Position numbers and translations under genes: made by a program. 23,797 nucleotides of DNA, from NCBI GenBank assembly GCA_051453625.1, contig JBOZIK010000001.1, forward strand, positions 78,633,080 to 78,656,876. The letters are read 5' to 3'. This document shows, in pieces, positions 1-7,715 of this stretch (position 1 is the first letter of the stretch; each line of letters begins with the position of its first letter). The notes below the pieces were generated by a model, which worked only from the letters and a program-made list of their open reading frames with translations, was not told the origin of the DNA and did not search any database. Source of the DNA: Welwitschia mirabilis. Lineage: Eukaryota > Gnetophyta > Gnetopsida > Welwitschiales.

Positions 1-484
1 GACCCCATTAGACTTCCCTTCTTCTTTTTAATATTACAACAAGAAAGGGGACTATATAAAAATATATAAAGTCACACCAAAAAGGAATAAATAACATCAA
101 GAGATTTGGCTTCACTTCCAATAAGGCATGCAACCTACATAAGGATTTTAACTACTCATTCTATTGAGTAATTTGATTTTCACAAAGAAAATTGAAATCC
201 ATCTTTAGGGTAATTCTTATGCAACATTAGCATTCTTTGCTTTTAACCTCAGATTTCATTGAAGATGCATCTCATGCTTCCAGAGTGCAGGCATCCTTTT
301 GAAATTGTGAACGTTTGTGTTTTAGCCTTTAACACACTCATAGAAGGGGTTTTTTAATGAATCCAGAGTCATCATTGTAAAAAAATAAAATTTTTTGTTG
401 AAGACATGCTTATGTAACCATGGAGAAAGTTAACATTAACAGTGAAGTAAGCATAACCAGGCAAATATAAAACTTTTACTTTTT
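1..484. other. No gene recognised
   Basis: AT-rich sequence with no convincing reading frame, terminal repeat or RNA gene on either strand. It may be the decayed upstream part of the copia remnant that follows, but no copia motif is legible here. Confidence 0.4.
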
Positions 485-790
485 GTGTGCTTGGCCTATG
501 TTGTTTACTTTATATTTCATTTACTGGTTGATTTTGGACGTTTATTTTATGCATGCAGTCAGTTTAAAAATGTTTACATGTGGCAACCCTATCCCCTGTC
601 CCTTCTAGGGCTCCAAGCCTATTACAAGCAAGAAGTTATTGCATTATCCTCTTCTAAATTGGAAGATGTTACAGAGCAAACATAGATAACAAATTAAAGC
701 AGTTGGATTCAAGTCCTAATTGCACACATGAAGAAATTCCTAACTCCACTGCCAATTCATGTAGATAATGCAAGTGCTATGAAATAGATT
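485..790 (+). pseudogene. Probable Ty1/copia RNase H remnant
   Basis: One frame, read through stop codons and without indels, carries two blocks of copia RNase H in the right order. The first is KQEVIALSSS, matching the family block 'KQ..VALSSTEAEY'. About 42 residues later comes PLPIHVDNASAM, matching 'P..I..DN.SAI'. That spacing is what copia RNase H normally shows. The tryptophan of the usual 'WL..LL' block is also present (SSWIQVL). The catalytic Glu of TEAEY is not recognisable. No LTR, RT or integrase was found around it, so this is an isolated old fragment. The family assignment rests on two short motifs and could be wrong. Confidence 0.45.
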
Positions 791-917
791 ATAAACCTCT
801 CCATTATCAACACGAAAATTGTGATTTTTCCCCTCAATTGTACTCGTTGTTCACTGGTCTGTTGCACAGAAAATGGTTTTTTTTGCCAAAAAATAGTTTT
901 AATGGTATCTGTGCGAG

Positions 918-972
918 ACATTTTGAAAAAGTCGGCAAAATGTCGAAAATGTCACCGACTTTTTCAAAATGT
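918..972. repeat. Perfect 18-bp inverted repeat (hairpin)
   Basis: ACATTTTGAAAAAGTCGG at 918-935 is exactly complementary to CCGACTTTTTCAAAATGT at 955-972, with a 19-nt loop. It lies inside the left end of the candidate inverted-repeat element. Confidence 0.85.
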
Positions 973-1021
973 CAGCTGAAAATGTCAGCCGACTTAAAAA
1001 CATTTTCAATTTGAAAATTTG

Positions 1022-1041
1022 GCGACATGTCGACATGTCGC
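1022..1041. repeat. Perfect 20-bp palindrome
   Basis: GCGACATGTCGACATGTCGC equals its own reverse complement. It is built from two GACATGTC units and lies in the left subterminal region of the candidate inverted-repeat element, so it may be a dimeric protein-binding site or hairpin. That role is inferred. Confidence 0.85.
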
Positions 1042-1149
1042 GACATTTTAATTATTGATCCAAGCATAATCATATAGAATTCAACTTTATTAAAAGATAT
1101 ACTGAAGACAATCTCAGAGTCCTAAAATATGCCAATGCAAAACATCAAA

Positions 1150-1690
1150 GTGTTGATGGATTCATGAAGGCATTCTTTGAAAGAGACTTTGAGAGGTTCA
1201 AAGGAGACCTAAGTCTTCAAACTTAGTTTAGGATTGTGGAGAGTGTTGATGACAATCTAGGAACTAGGAAACCAAGTATGGAAAAATCCTTCTATGTCTA
1301 GATGAAGGTCTTAGCCCTAAAAGGAAATCATGCATTTATCTATACAAGCAACAAGTATTGATGCAGATATTAAGTTGTATGGCTATGACTCTTCCAACAG
1401 ACATTAAGTAGTTAGACAAAGAAGTTGAGGACCTAGTGTCATCACCTGTACAAGAATACTAAAGAAATTAATATATTGCTTGCATTACATACTTATAATT
1501 ATTATTTTAAATTTATCTCTTTTACTACTAGTTTAATCAATATTGACCTTTTTTGCAAAACATCACAATATGTAGGAATTGATTGACAGAAACAGATAAC
1601 AGTTTGACCTAGGGTAAAAATCTTCACAAATTAGCCTCTTCAGCTAAACAAAAGAGGCTCGCTAAGAGAAAGAATAGTTTAGTTGTGAAG
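1150..1690 (+). pseudogene. Unidentified coding-like remnant
   Basis: With stops and frameshifts ignored, the plus strand gives protein-like stretches. These include FMKAFFERDFERFKGDLSLQ and VESVDDNLGTRKPSMEKSFY (about 1154-1300), QQVLMQILSCMAMTLPTDIK in another frame (about 1348-1410), and KLASSAKQKRLAKRKNSLVV (about 1630-1692). Composition and periodicity look coding rather than random. I do not recognise the family. Its position between the inverted GTCGGC-rich ends suggests captured or transposon-encoded protein sequence, but no catalytic motif of MURA, CACTA or hAT transposase was seen. Confidence 0.3.
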
Positions 1691-2131
1691 ATGGTAAGAC
1701 ACTCCCTACATAATACCAATACACCAAAAAAACATATCCATGTATGTTAATTTTCTCAACATGAAGCAAGATCTAAGCAAAGGATGAACATGTTAAAATT
1801 GCTAGATAAGGAAAGTTTCATCCCAATATAAAAATTTAAGATAAAATTCCAAATCGTAATTTCTATTCTTGGAAAGCTAAGGTGTGTTGCATCTACAATT
1901 TTTTGAAGGAAATTGAAAATCACATTAAAAAAGGATCATAAAAGCACAAATTGGGATAACACAAACAGCAAAATGAAAATTCCACCATAGAAACACAAAC
2001 CCAATGATGTAAATCAGACAACATGTCACCCTCTCTTATTTGTGAAAAATGTCCCTGAGTCGGCTGACTTTTTCGGCCATTGTTTTCAAACTATCGGTGA
2101 TATGTTGCTAGTCAAAAAGTCAGCGCACAGG

Positions 2132-3399
2132 TTCAATTCATTCCACATTTGTGAGGCACACAATGAGCAGTGAAATTCCAGTTTTTGGAGCACACAGGAA
2201 GGACGAAATCAAAAGCTTCTATTCTCATTCTGCCTTACTCCATGTATGGACTTCGTATCTTAGAATGTTGATGTTTCAGTGCATAATTTAAAGAGTCTTA
2301 TTTTTATAGTTTTAGATTTCAGTCAAGTACTTGGATAAACCCCTATTTTCAAGACAGTATTTCACATTTGCTTTGAATTAGTGTTCCTAATTTCAGTCTT
2401 TCCAACACAAAGACTGAAATTACATGATCTCAAAAGATTTTCATATTGTCCAGTTTGTCAGCGTGTGATATCACTGTATCTTGTGGTTTTTAGCTGGTTT
2501 TTTTATGGTTGAACTTGAATGAAGCTAAGCATTACTACAGTCAGATGGAAATTAAAAAAAGAGAATGATACAATTCCTTCTCTTGTTTACTAATATGATT
2601 AGTTTTTTTTCCTTAATTTCCCAAGTCTTCTTATTATAACTCAAGACTTATGGAAATATTTCTTATATAAATAAAAACATGGTTCTTGACTAATAATATC
2701 ATCTTTCCAACGGTATATGACATGGCTTGATTCCTTATTTATATCTCATAAAACTCAAAACGGCACATACAAGAAGGTACTAAAATATGGGATATGACTT
2801 CTAATATTTTATCATTTGTTTTGAATCTTTTGATAGTAGTTCGATTTCCTGCTTTCATCAATAGGCGAAGCACTTTGGAAAAGGTATAAAGATAGTACAG
2901 TTAACATTAATCTATGAGACTAGTTATATTGTTTATTTTAATAATGAAGTGTACAAAGCATATGTATGAACAAAAACCCATACATATAATTTAGTGAAAT
3001 CATTAACCTTACTGAATATCACAAGTTGATGGTTTACATCTCATGTGGTGATGTTGTTGTTTCATACTTGAGTATGGCAGCTTCAGTGACAGTAAAAATT
3101 TGATGGGAGGAAATAGAGTAGTTTATAATTTGATGGTTTACATCTCATGTCTAAGAGAATGGCTTACACATTTATTTTTTAATATTTTTGTTTCTTATAT
3201 TGACATCAGTGCAATTCGATTTTTCCAGTGTTTAGTTTTGGGTGATGCAGATTGATTAAGAAATTAGGAAGAGACAGTTTCATTTGCCCCTACAATAACA
3301 AACTTTTCAAGTTGAAACAGTGAAACGTTCAATGCTGTTTAGTTGTTTCTTCCCTTTATTAAAAATTGGCAGTGCCTATCCCACATTTACAATACAAGA
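2132..3399. other. No gene recognised; one 21-bp direct repeat
   Basis: AT-rich sequence with short stop-rich frames only. TTGATGGTTTACATCTCATG plus the following T occurs exactly at 3026-3046 and 3130-3150. This may be 5' flanking or untranslated sequence of the hAT gene that starts at 3400. Confidence 0.4.
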
Positions 3400-3777
3400 A
3401 TGGTTTGGAAGAAGGATAAAACATGGTAAGAATGCAAGCTTGGAACAAAAGCGATAAAAGTCATATGTAACTTTTGTGAATCAAGCATTTTTGGAAGTGT
3501 TACACATCTGAAATATCATTTGGCATGTATTGTAGGGCATAATGTAAGCAAATGCTCTTATCCAAGGCAGTAAGTAATAGAACAAATTGTACAAGAATGC
3601 ATAGCCATGGTTGCTGAAAAAGATCAAACATGCAAAGGAAGCCAAGAAGCAGGAGTATTAATGGCAAGAAGAGTTGTAGCAGAACAATCCTCACTTGCTT
3701 GTCTTCATCCAGAAAATGTAAGAGATTCAATTCCAACTGCTTTTGCTTCGACATACAACTCTCGTGCTCGAATATAG
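3400..3777 (+). pseudogene. hAT segment 1: BED zinc finger
   Basis: The frame from 3400 reads MVWKKDKTW, a stop, then KVICNFCESSIFGSVTHLKY and HLACIVGHNV. This is a BED finger with the CxxC pair (C-N-F-C) and the downstream His of the VTHLKYHLA block, a DNA-binding domain of hAT transposases. The frame continues in register through a second stop to TAG at 3775-3777. Only two internal stops break it, so it is among the best preserved parts of the gene. Confidence 0.85.
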
Positions 3778-3854
3778 AAATGGATTAGAGAAGTTTTAGA
3801 GTTTTCATTTTAGTCAAAGCAAGCACTTTTGTAGGAGGAAACAATAGCAGTAAA

Positions 3855-4372
3855 GCATTTGCTAGTGCCCCTTCTCCATTGATGGTGCAGCCAACATCAT
3901 ACAATACACCAGCGATGAAGAAACTCAGGCATGAAGCTAAGAAGAAAATGGCCGAATTTTGGTATTATCATATGCTTCAGCTGAATTCATTTCGTTCTAC
4001 AGCTTTAATGGAAAAACAAAAGGCAAGGAAAAAAAGCATGTCAAGCGATTTTCACAGCATGGCTTGATTTTAGGGCCCCATCATATTATGAAGTTAGAAC
4101 AAATTATTAGATGAGGTGAAAGAAGACATCTAAAGCTTGTTAGTTGACAATCGTAATACTTGGAAGAAGAAAGGACGAAAGGATGTACCTTTATGTGTGA
4201 TGGCTTGTAGGATAAAAGAGAACAAAACTTGTTAAATTTCATAGTTGGATCTACTAAGGGCATTCTGTTTCTAAAAAGTGTTGATGCCTCAACGCAGTAT
4301 AAAAATGCCCAGTATCTTTTAAGTCTTATTAGGGAATGCATCAAAGAAAGCCGCACAGAGCATGTTGTACAG
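3855..4372 (+). pseudogene. hAT segment 2: linker and start of DUF659
   Basis: About 3855-4067 gives KKKMAEFWYYHMLQLNSFRS, matching the hAT block 'ARFFY..G.PFN..RS'. After small frame shifts, FRAPSYYEVRTNY (about 4068) and GCTFMCDGW-like sequence (about 4180) follow, then LNFIVGSTKGILFLKSVDAS and ...EHVVQ up to 4372. These match 'GCTIMSDGWTD....LINFLV.SP.GT.FLKS.DAS ... EENVVQ' of DUF659. The segment ends at CAG followed by a GTGAGG splice donor. Confidence 0.85.
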
Positions 4373-4511
4373 GTGAGGAATGTTGACTTAATAGATACAA
4401 ATATGAAATATATATATATATATATATCTATATATATATATATATTTGTCATATTTGGTTTTTTTGGAGTTTTGGTTATTAAGTAGTGTTAATTTGTTAT
4501 GTTGTCCATAG
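4373..4511 (+). other. Intron of the hAT gene with (TA)n microsatellite
   Basis: Donor CAG|GTGAGG and acceptor CATAG|GTGTTT bracket 139 nt. Removing it joins ...VVQ to VFTDTAAS in phase 0, exactly where the family reads 'VVQVVTDNA'. It contains a TA-dinucleotide tract at about 4408-4445. Confidence 0.75.
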
Positions 4512-4650
4512 GTGTTTACAGACACTGCAGCCTCTTTTATTGCAACTAGTTGCATTCTTATGGCATTTTATCCTTATAATATATTGGACTCCTTGTGTTG
4601 TGCATTGTCTTGACCTTCTTTTCAAAGACATAGGCAAAATAAAATAGATT
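4512..4650 (+). pseudogene. hAT segment 3: TDNA to CAAHC block
   Basis: VFTDTAASFIATSCILMAFY is followed, after a one-base frameshift near 4580, by WTPCVVHCLDLLFKDIGKI (4585-4641). This matches the conserved hAT block 'VTDNA..Y...G..L....P...WTPC.AHCLDL.L.DI.K'. The second catalytic Asp region (TDNA) is TDTA here. No clear donor site is visible at the downstream end. Confidence 0.8.
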
Positions 4651-4779
4651 ACAATGGAAAATAATTGAATTTTCTAATTTGAAATTATGACATTATGATA
4701 TAATTAGATAAACTGAGAAATGTTTAACTTCGGCTCTTCCATGTTTATGTGTCATTATCGGTGGTGTAAAGAGCCAAAT

Positions 4780-5054
4780 TATCTCCAATTTCATACACAT
4801 GAATTCACATGTTCATCATTGTTTTTACAATGTTTGAAAGGTATCGAAATTGTGAGGTCCGATTCGCTACCAAATTTATTTTGCTTGAAAGTATGCACAG
4901 TCATAAAAGCTATTTGATGAGCATGTTTGTAAGTGAACAATAGAGAAATGATGAGAGAGTTCAGAGGGCTCAATGGCTTTCAATGGGAAAGGTTGCTAAG
5001 AAGACAGTTTGGGATGAGACTCATGTTTGGTATGAAGTGAAGAATTGCATTAGA
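4780..5054 (+). pseudogene. hAT segment 4: central region
   Basis: Two frames joined by a shift near 4865 give HTHEFTCSSLFLQCLKGIEI and then ATKFILLESMHSHKSYLMSM, with VWDETHVWYEVKNCIR at the end. These correspond to the family's 'IYNHT..L......KG.E..R.....FAT.F..L.S.......L..MF ... W...V..'. The segment ends at a perfect GTAAGT donor (5055-5060). Confidence 0.75.
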
Positions 5055-5178
5055 GTAAGTGCTTCACTTATGCATATTGTTGCCTTCATCATTTCATTAC
5101 ATTACGAGTTTACAACCTATAATTTAATGTATGAGTAGTTATTGTCTTAATTTGCTTTTCTTTTTTTTTAATAAATAG
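5055..5178 (+). other. Intron of the hAT gene
   Basis: It runs from a consensus GTAAGT donor at 5055 to a T-rich tract and an AATAG acceptor ending at 5178. The downstream exon continues the same protein block, but the join is one base out of register, so a small indel has occurred at or near the junction. Confidence 0.65.
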
Positions 5179-5779
5179 GATCATAGAGGCTTTAATAATG
5201 GTTCTAAGGATCATAGATGGTGAAAGACCATTAATAAGATTTGTATATGAGGCCATGCAAATGCCAAAGATGTCGTCAAGGTTTATATGACAATGATTAG
5301 ACAAGAATTAGATTGGGCACACATTTCTTCTTTGATTGGCAAAAGATGCAATTAAAATTTACATTTTGATTTAAATGCTACAACACATGTTCTAAACCAA
5401 AAATTTGGGTTTGAAAAATCTCTTTTAGGAGATTTAGAGCTTGCTTCAAGAATCACAATTTTTTTTTCACAACTTAGAGAGTGGTCTTAGGAAATCTTTG
5501 AAGCTCTTTAGGGAGTTCAATCATTATAGGAGAAAGGATTGCCCATAGCTCGTGCATTGTACCACTGAAATAGCAAAGGATGAGATGGCTCTAGGTTAGT
5601 TTGCAACATTAAGTTTATTTGCAATTTGTCATTCTCCTATGTCACTTGGTTAGTTAAAATAATAGTTGTTGACTATTTCACTTACAAAGTCTAGTAACTT
5701 AAATTTGTAGAGGATGGGTGGCTTCCCACATTACAGTAACTAGCCATCAAAACTTTAACTCAACCTTGTAGTGTGTCAG
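5179..5779 (+). pseudogene. hAT segment 5: to first half of dimerisation domain
   Basis: IIEALIMVLRIIDGERPLIR and FVYEAMQ match 'PLV.VLR.VD...P..G.IYEAM'. Then come CN-stop-NLHFDLNATTHVLN ('W..QLH.DLHAA.Y.LNP') and, after several shifts, LAIKTLTQPCSVSG (about 5740-5779), the start of the hAT C-terminal dimerisation domain ('LA..ILSQ.CSSSGCERNWS'). It ends at TCAG|GTTAGT, a plausible donor. Confidence 0.75.
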
Positions 5780-5873
5780 GTTAGTTAATGTGTCATTAAA
5801 ATAATTTCTTATTCTCTTGTTGAATTCATTTATTTATGCACATTATTCATGATAAGATTATTTGTCAATGTAT

Positions 5874-6271
5874 GTTGCAAAAGAAATTGGAGCATCTTTG
5901 AGCATGTGCACTCCAAGAAACGAAATTGACTTACTATAGAGAGGTTAAATGACCTAGTCTTTGTGCATGACAACTTGAAGTACAAAAAGGTTCTAATGGC
6001 TACTACCTCTTACAAAGCTATTGAGCAAGATGAGATCGATCTTGACAACATTCATATCGCAGACCCTCTCTTTGAGTGGTTAACAATGGTTATAGAGGAT
6101 GCACCTAGACGTTCTTCACCTCATGATCATGTTGCATGTGCGCAAACACCTCCAATAGTTGTTAGTTCATTTGCCTCATCTATTATAAATGCACATCCTA
6201 GGAACAACCAGGGTGTCCATTCACAAACAAGGGCAACATCTTCTTCTAAAGTTCAAGAGCCTTTTGGTTGA
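5874..6271 (+). pseudogene. hAT segment 6: end of dimerisation domain and C-terminus
   Basis: The frame reads CKRNWSIFEHVHSKKRN, a single stop, then ERLNDLVFVHDNLKYKK and an acidic and Ser-rich tail ending in QEPFG-stop at 6271. This is the canonical 'CERNWS.FE.IHSKKRNRL...RLNDLVFVHYNL' block that mediates hAT transposase dimerisation. The preceding intron would need an acceptor just before 5874, where AT stands in place of AG, so the splice site seems mutated. The last residues may already belong to the adjoining gypsy element. Confidence 0.85.
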
Positions 6272-6888
6272 TATACAAGACATGGATGTAGATGTGAGGA
6301 GCATAAGAAGAGTTCTTCAAAGGTTAAAGGAAGAGCAATTGATGGTAAATGCAAAGAAGTATACATTTGTCCACACACAATTAGCATTCCCTTGGATAAT
6401 TGTATCCAAAAGATGGAATCAAGATGGAGCCAAACAAGGTGAAGCCTATTTTGGATTAGCCTATAGTGACTTCATCAATGGACATTTGCAGTTTCCATGG
6501 GTTAGCAAGTTTTTACAAAAGGCTCATTAGGAATTTCAGTAAGATTTGTATACCAATGTTAGCTACCATCAAGAAGGATCAAAGCTTCAAGAGGACCAAG
6601 GAAACGAATGAAGCATTTGAGCAGTTGAAGAATAGCATTATTGAAGGTCCTACACTAGAACTTCCATATTTCAGTAAAACGTTTCAAGTAGAGGATGATG
6701 AAAGTAGTAAAGCAATTGGAGGAGTGCTCACCTAAGAAGGAAAACCCATTGCCTTCTTTAGTGAGAAGCCAAATAATGCCAAACAAAAGTACTCAACCTA
6801 TGAAAAGGCATTGCAAGCTATTTTGCAAGCATTGAAAAGGTGGAGACATTGCTTGCTATAAAAGGAGTTGATTGTCAACACAAATCAC
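6272..6888 (+). pseudogene. Ty3/gypsy RT (3' end) and RNase H start, left half of a split element
   Basis: The strand reads RRVLQRLKEEQLMVNAKKYT and FVHTQLAF (about 6300-6390). After a frameshift near 6400 come KDGIKMEPNKVKPILD and SSMDICSFHGLASFYKRLIR, then an RNase H-like LELPYFSKTFQVEDD, AIGGVLT-stop-EGKPIAFFSEK, YSTYEKALQAILQALKRWRH and ELIVNTNH. This is the standard gypsy order from the RT palm/thumb into RNase H. The catalytic YxDD part of RT and everything 5' of it are missing, lost at the hAT junction. The coding sequence stops at codon His (CAC, 6886-6888) where a copia LTR begins, and resumes at 18336. Confidence 0.9.
6884..6888. repeat. Target-site duplication ATCAC, left copy
   Basis: ATCAC directly precedes copia LTR A. 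The same five bases directly follow LTR C at 18331-18335. Taking out one copy plus 6889-18330 restores the gypsy frame ...VNTNH|KALQYMN. Confidence 0.85.
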
Positions 6889-7240
6889 TATTGGAGTTGA
6901 AGTTAAATCCTCTTTTGTATCTTTTATTCTTCCCTTGTTGTAGCACTTTATTTGCAAAGTGTGTTTCCTTCTTTCATTAAGAGAGAGGAGGTTGTTTTAT
7001 ATAGTCAATGTAAAATTCGGTTTAACCTAAAGTGGGCCTATTTAAAGGGAAGGGTTTTGATGGAGGATCATTCTGAACACTCTTTGGCTATCGAGGATGG
7101 CTTGTCCTTTCCGTATTTCCAAAATCTTAAGAGAACTCTGCATTGCTTCCATGGTTTTTCCCCACATTGGGCTTTCCACGTAAAAATTCTTGTGTGCTAT
7201 TTTGATTTCTGTTTCTGCTATTTTTTGCTGCTATTCTTAA
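6889..7240 (+). repeat. Copia LTR A (outer 5' LTR)
   Basis: About 352 bp, homologous along its whole length to LTR B (14449-14810) and LTR C (17971-18330). It begins TATTGGAG where the others begin TGTTGGAG, a G-to-A change in the terminal TG. It ends CTATTCTTAA, lacking the final CA of the others, and then runs into unrelated sequence, so the right edge is a breakpoint. By eye it is closer to LTR C than to LTR B (shared CATTGCTTC and CCACATTGGG blocks), as expected for the two ends of one insertion. A TATTTAAA box is at 7039-7046. Confidence 0.9.
7039..7046 (+). promoter_or_regulatory. TATA-like box in LTR A
   Basis: TATTTAAA is conserved at the same place in all three LTRs (also 14603-14610 and 18129-18136) in otherwise diverged surroundings. 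It is the likely core promoter of the copia family. Confidence 0.5.
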
Positions 7241-7329
7241 GATTTGTCCCATAGGCTACTTCGCCAGCCTCCCTCGATATTTGTCTTTTATATTTCCCAT
7301 CCAGCAAACAAAAATTTCTATCGCATAAT

Positions 7330-7715
7330 AAGCAGCCCCCCAAGTGAAGACTCAAAAGGCTTCTCCAATGTTCACATTAATCACACAAATAGGGAGTCTT
7401 GTTAGAACCTGTACATGAGACAATCCACATCTATCTTAAATTCTTAATCACGTTGAAACTGTGCATAACCCCACACAGCTGAAGGCATCTGCCACTTTCT
7501 TCACCTTTCACATTGTATAAGGAAACTCCATATCATACACCAATAAGAGCTCTATCCATCTTCTTTGCCGCATGTGGAGGAGAGGTTGGATCTCAGATGA
7601 ATTATCGCCCATAGTAATCCATCTCCAAGCTGAACTAGCATTCAAACAAGTGATGCCATCAAGCTCTACTGGCATATCCCACAACCAATAACTCTAAGTC
7701 AAGAGTAGGGTAATA
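7330..7715 (-). pseudogene. Ty3/gypsy RNase H fragment, minus strand
   Basis: The reverse complement reads YYPTLDLELLVVGYASRA (from 7715), then in shifted frames QPLLHMRQRRWIELLLVYDM and KKVADAFS (7478-7496 encodes ADAFS). These are the gypsy RNase H blocks 'YPTHDLEL..VV.AL..W.HYL', 'RQRRW.ELL.DYD' and 'KVADALSR'. Several frameshifts and stops break it. It is a different gypsy lineage from the split element: that one keeps a KWA..L..F.F.IKH block and has no RQRRW. No LTR is attached. Confidence 0.75.

Larger units (their letters stand above)
909..2131. mobile_element. Candidate 1.2-kb DNA element with long inverted repeats rich in GTCGGC/GTCAGC
   Basis: The two ends are inverted copies of each other. 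Both begin CTGTGCG when read inward (909-915, and the complement of 2125-2131). Further in, the left end has GTCAGCCGACT at 984-994 and the complement of the right end has the same 11 bases. About 45 nt outside that shared block align at roughly 70% by eye, including TCACCGA, and about 40 nt further in also align with gaps. Long, GC-motif-rich subterminal repeats are typical of plant class II elements such as Mutator-like, CACTA and foldback elements. I could not find a target-site duplication, so the exact ends and the superfamily are open. The interior holds coding-like sequence. Confidence 0.45.
3400..6271 (+). pseudogene. Decayed hAT-superfamily transposase gene
   Basis: hAT transposases excise and reinsert Ac/hobo/Tam3-type DNA transposons in the nucleus. 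All landmarks of the plant BED-DUF659-dimer architecture occur in order on the plus strand: a BED zinc finger (3400 on), a linker ending in FRAPSYYEVRTNY, DUF659 (from about 4180), the WTPCVVHCLDLL block (4585 on), a mid-region, the dimerisation block LAIKTLTQPCSVSG, and NWSIFEHVHSKKRN ... ERLNDLVFVHDNL. Segments are separated by introns at 4373-4511, 5055-5178 and about 5780-5873. Stops and frameshifts occur in most segments, so it is non-functional. The start at 3400 was chosen because MVWKKDKTW matches the usual N-terminus. No terminal inverted repeats or 8-bp duplication were identified. It could be transposon-derived or a domesticated paralogue that later died. Confidence 0.85.

Noticed and set aside
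909-2131. Target-site duplication for the inverted-repeat element
   Set aside because: The bases outside CTGTGCG on the left (TAATGGTAT) and outside its complement on the right (GTTCAATTC) do not match as an 8-11 bp duplication, so none is claimed.
3500-3754. Hydrophobic minus-strand frame resembling a membrane protein
   Set aside because: It is antisense to the BED finger segment, whose plus-strand match to hAT proteins is far more specific.
4081-4486. Overlapping open frames on both strands through the TA-rich tract
   Set aside because: The minus-strand frame is the complement of the hAT DUF659 exon plus the intron microsatellite. Its Ile/Tyr run is just translated TA repeat.
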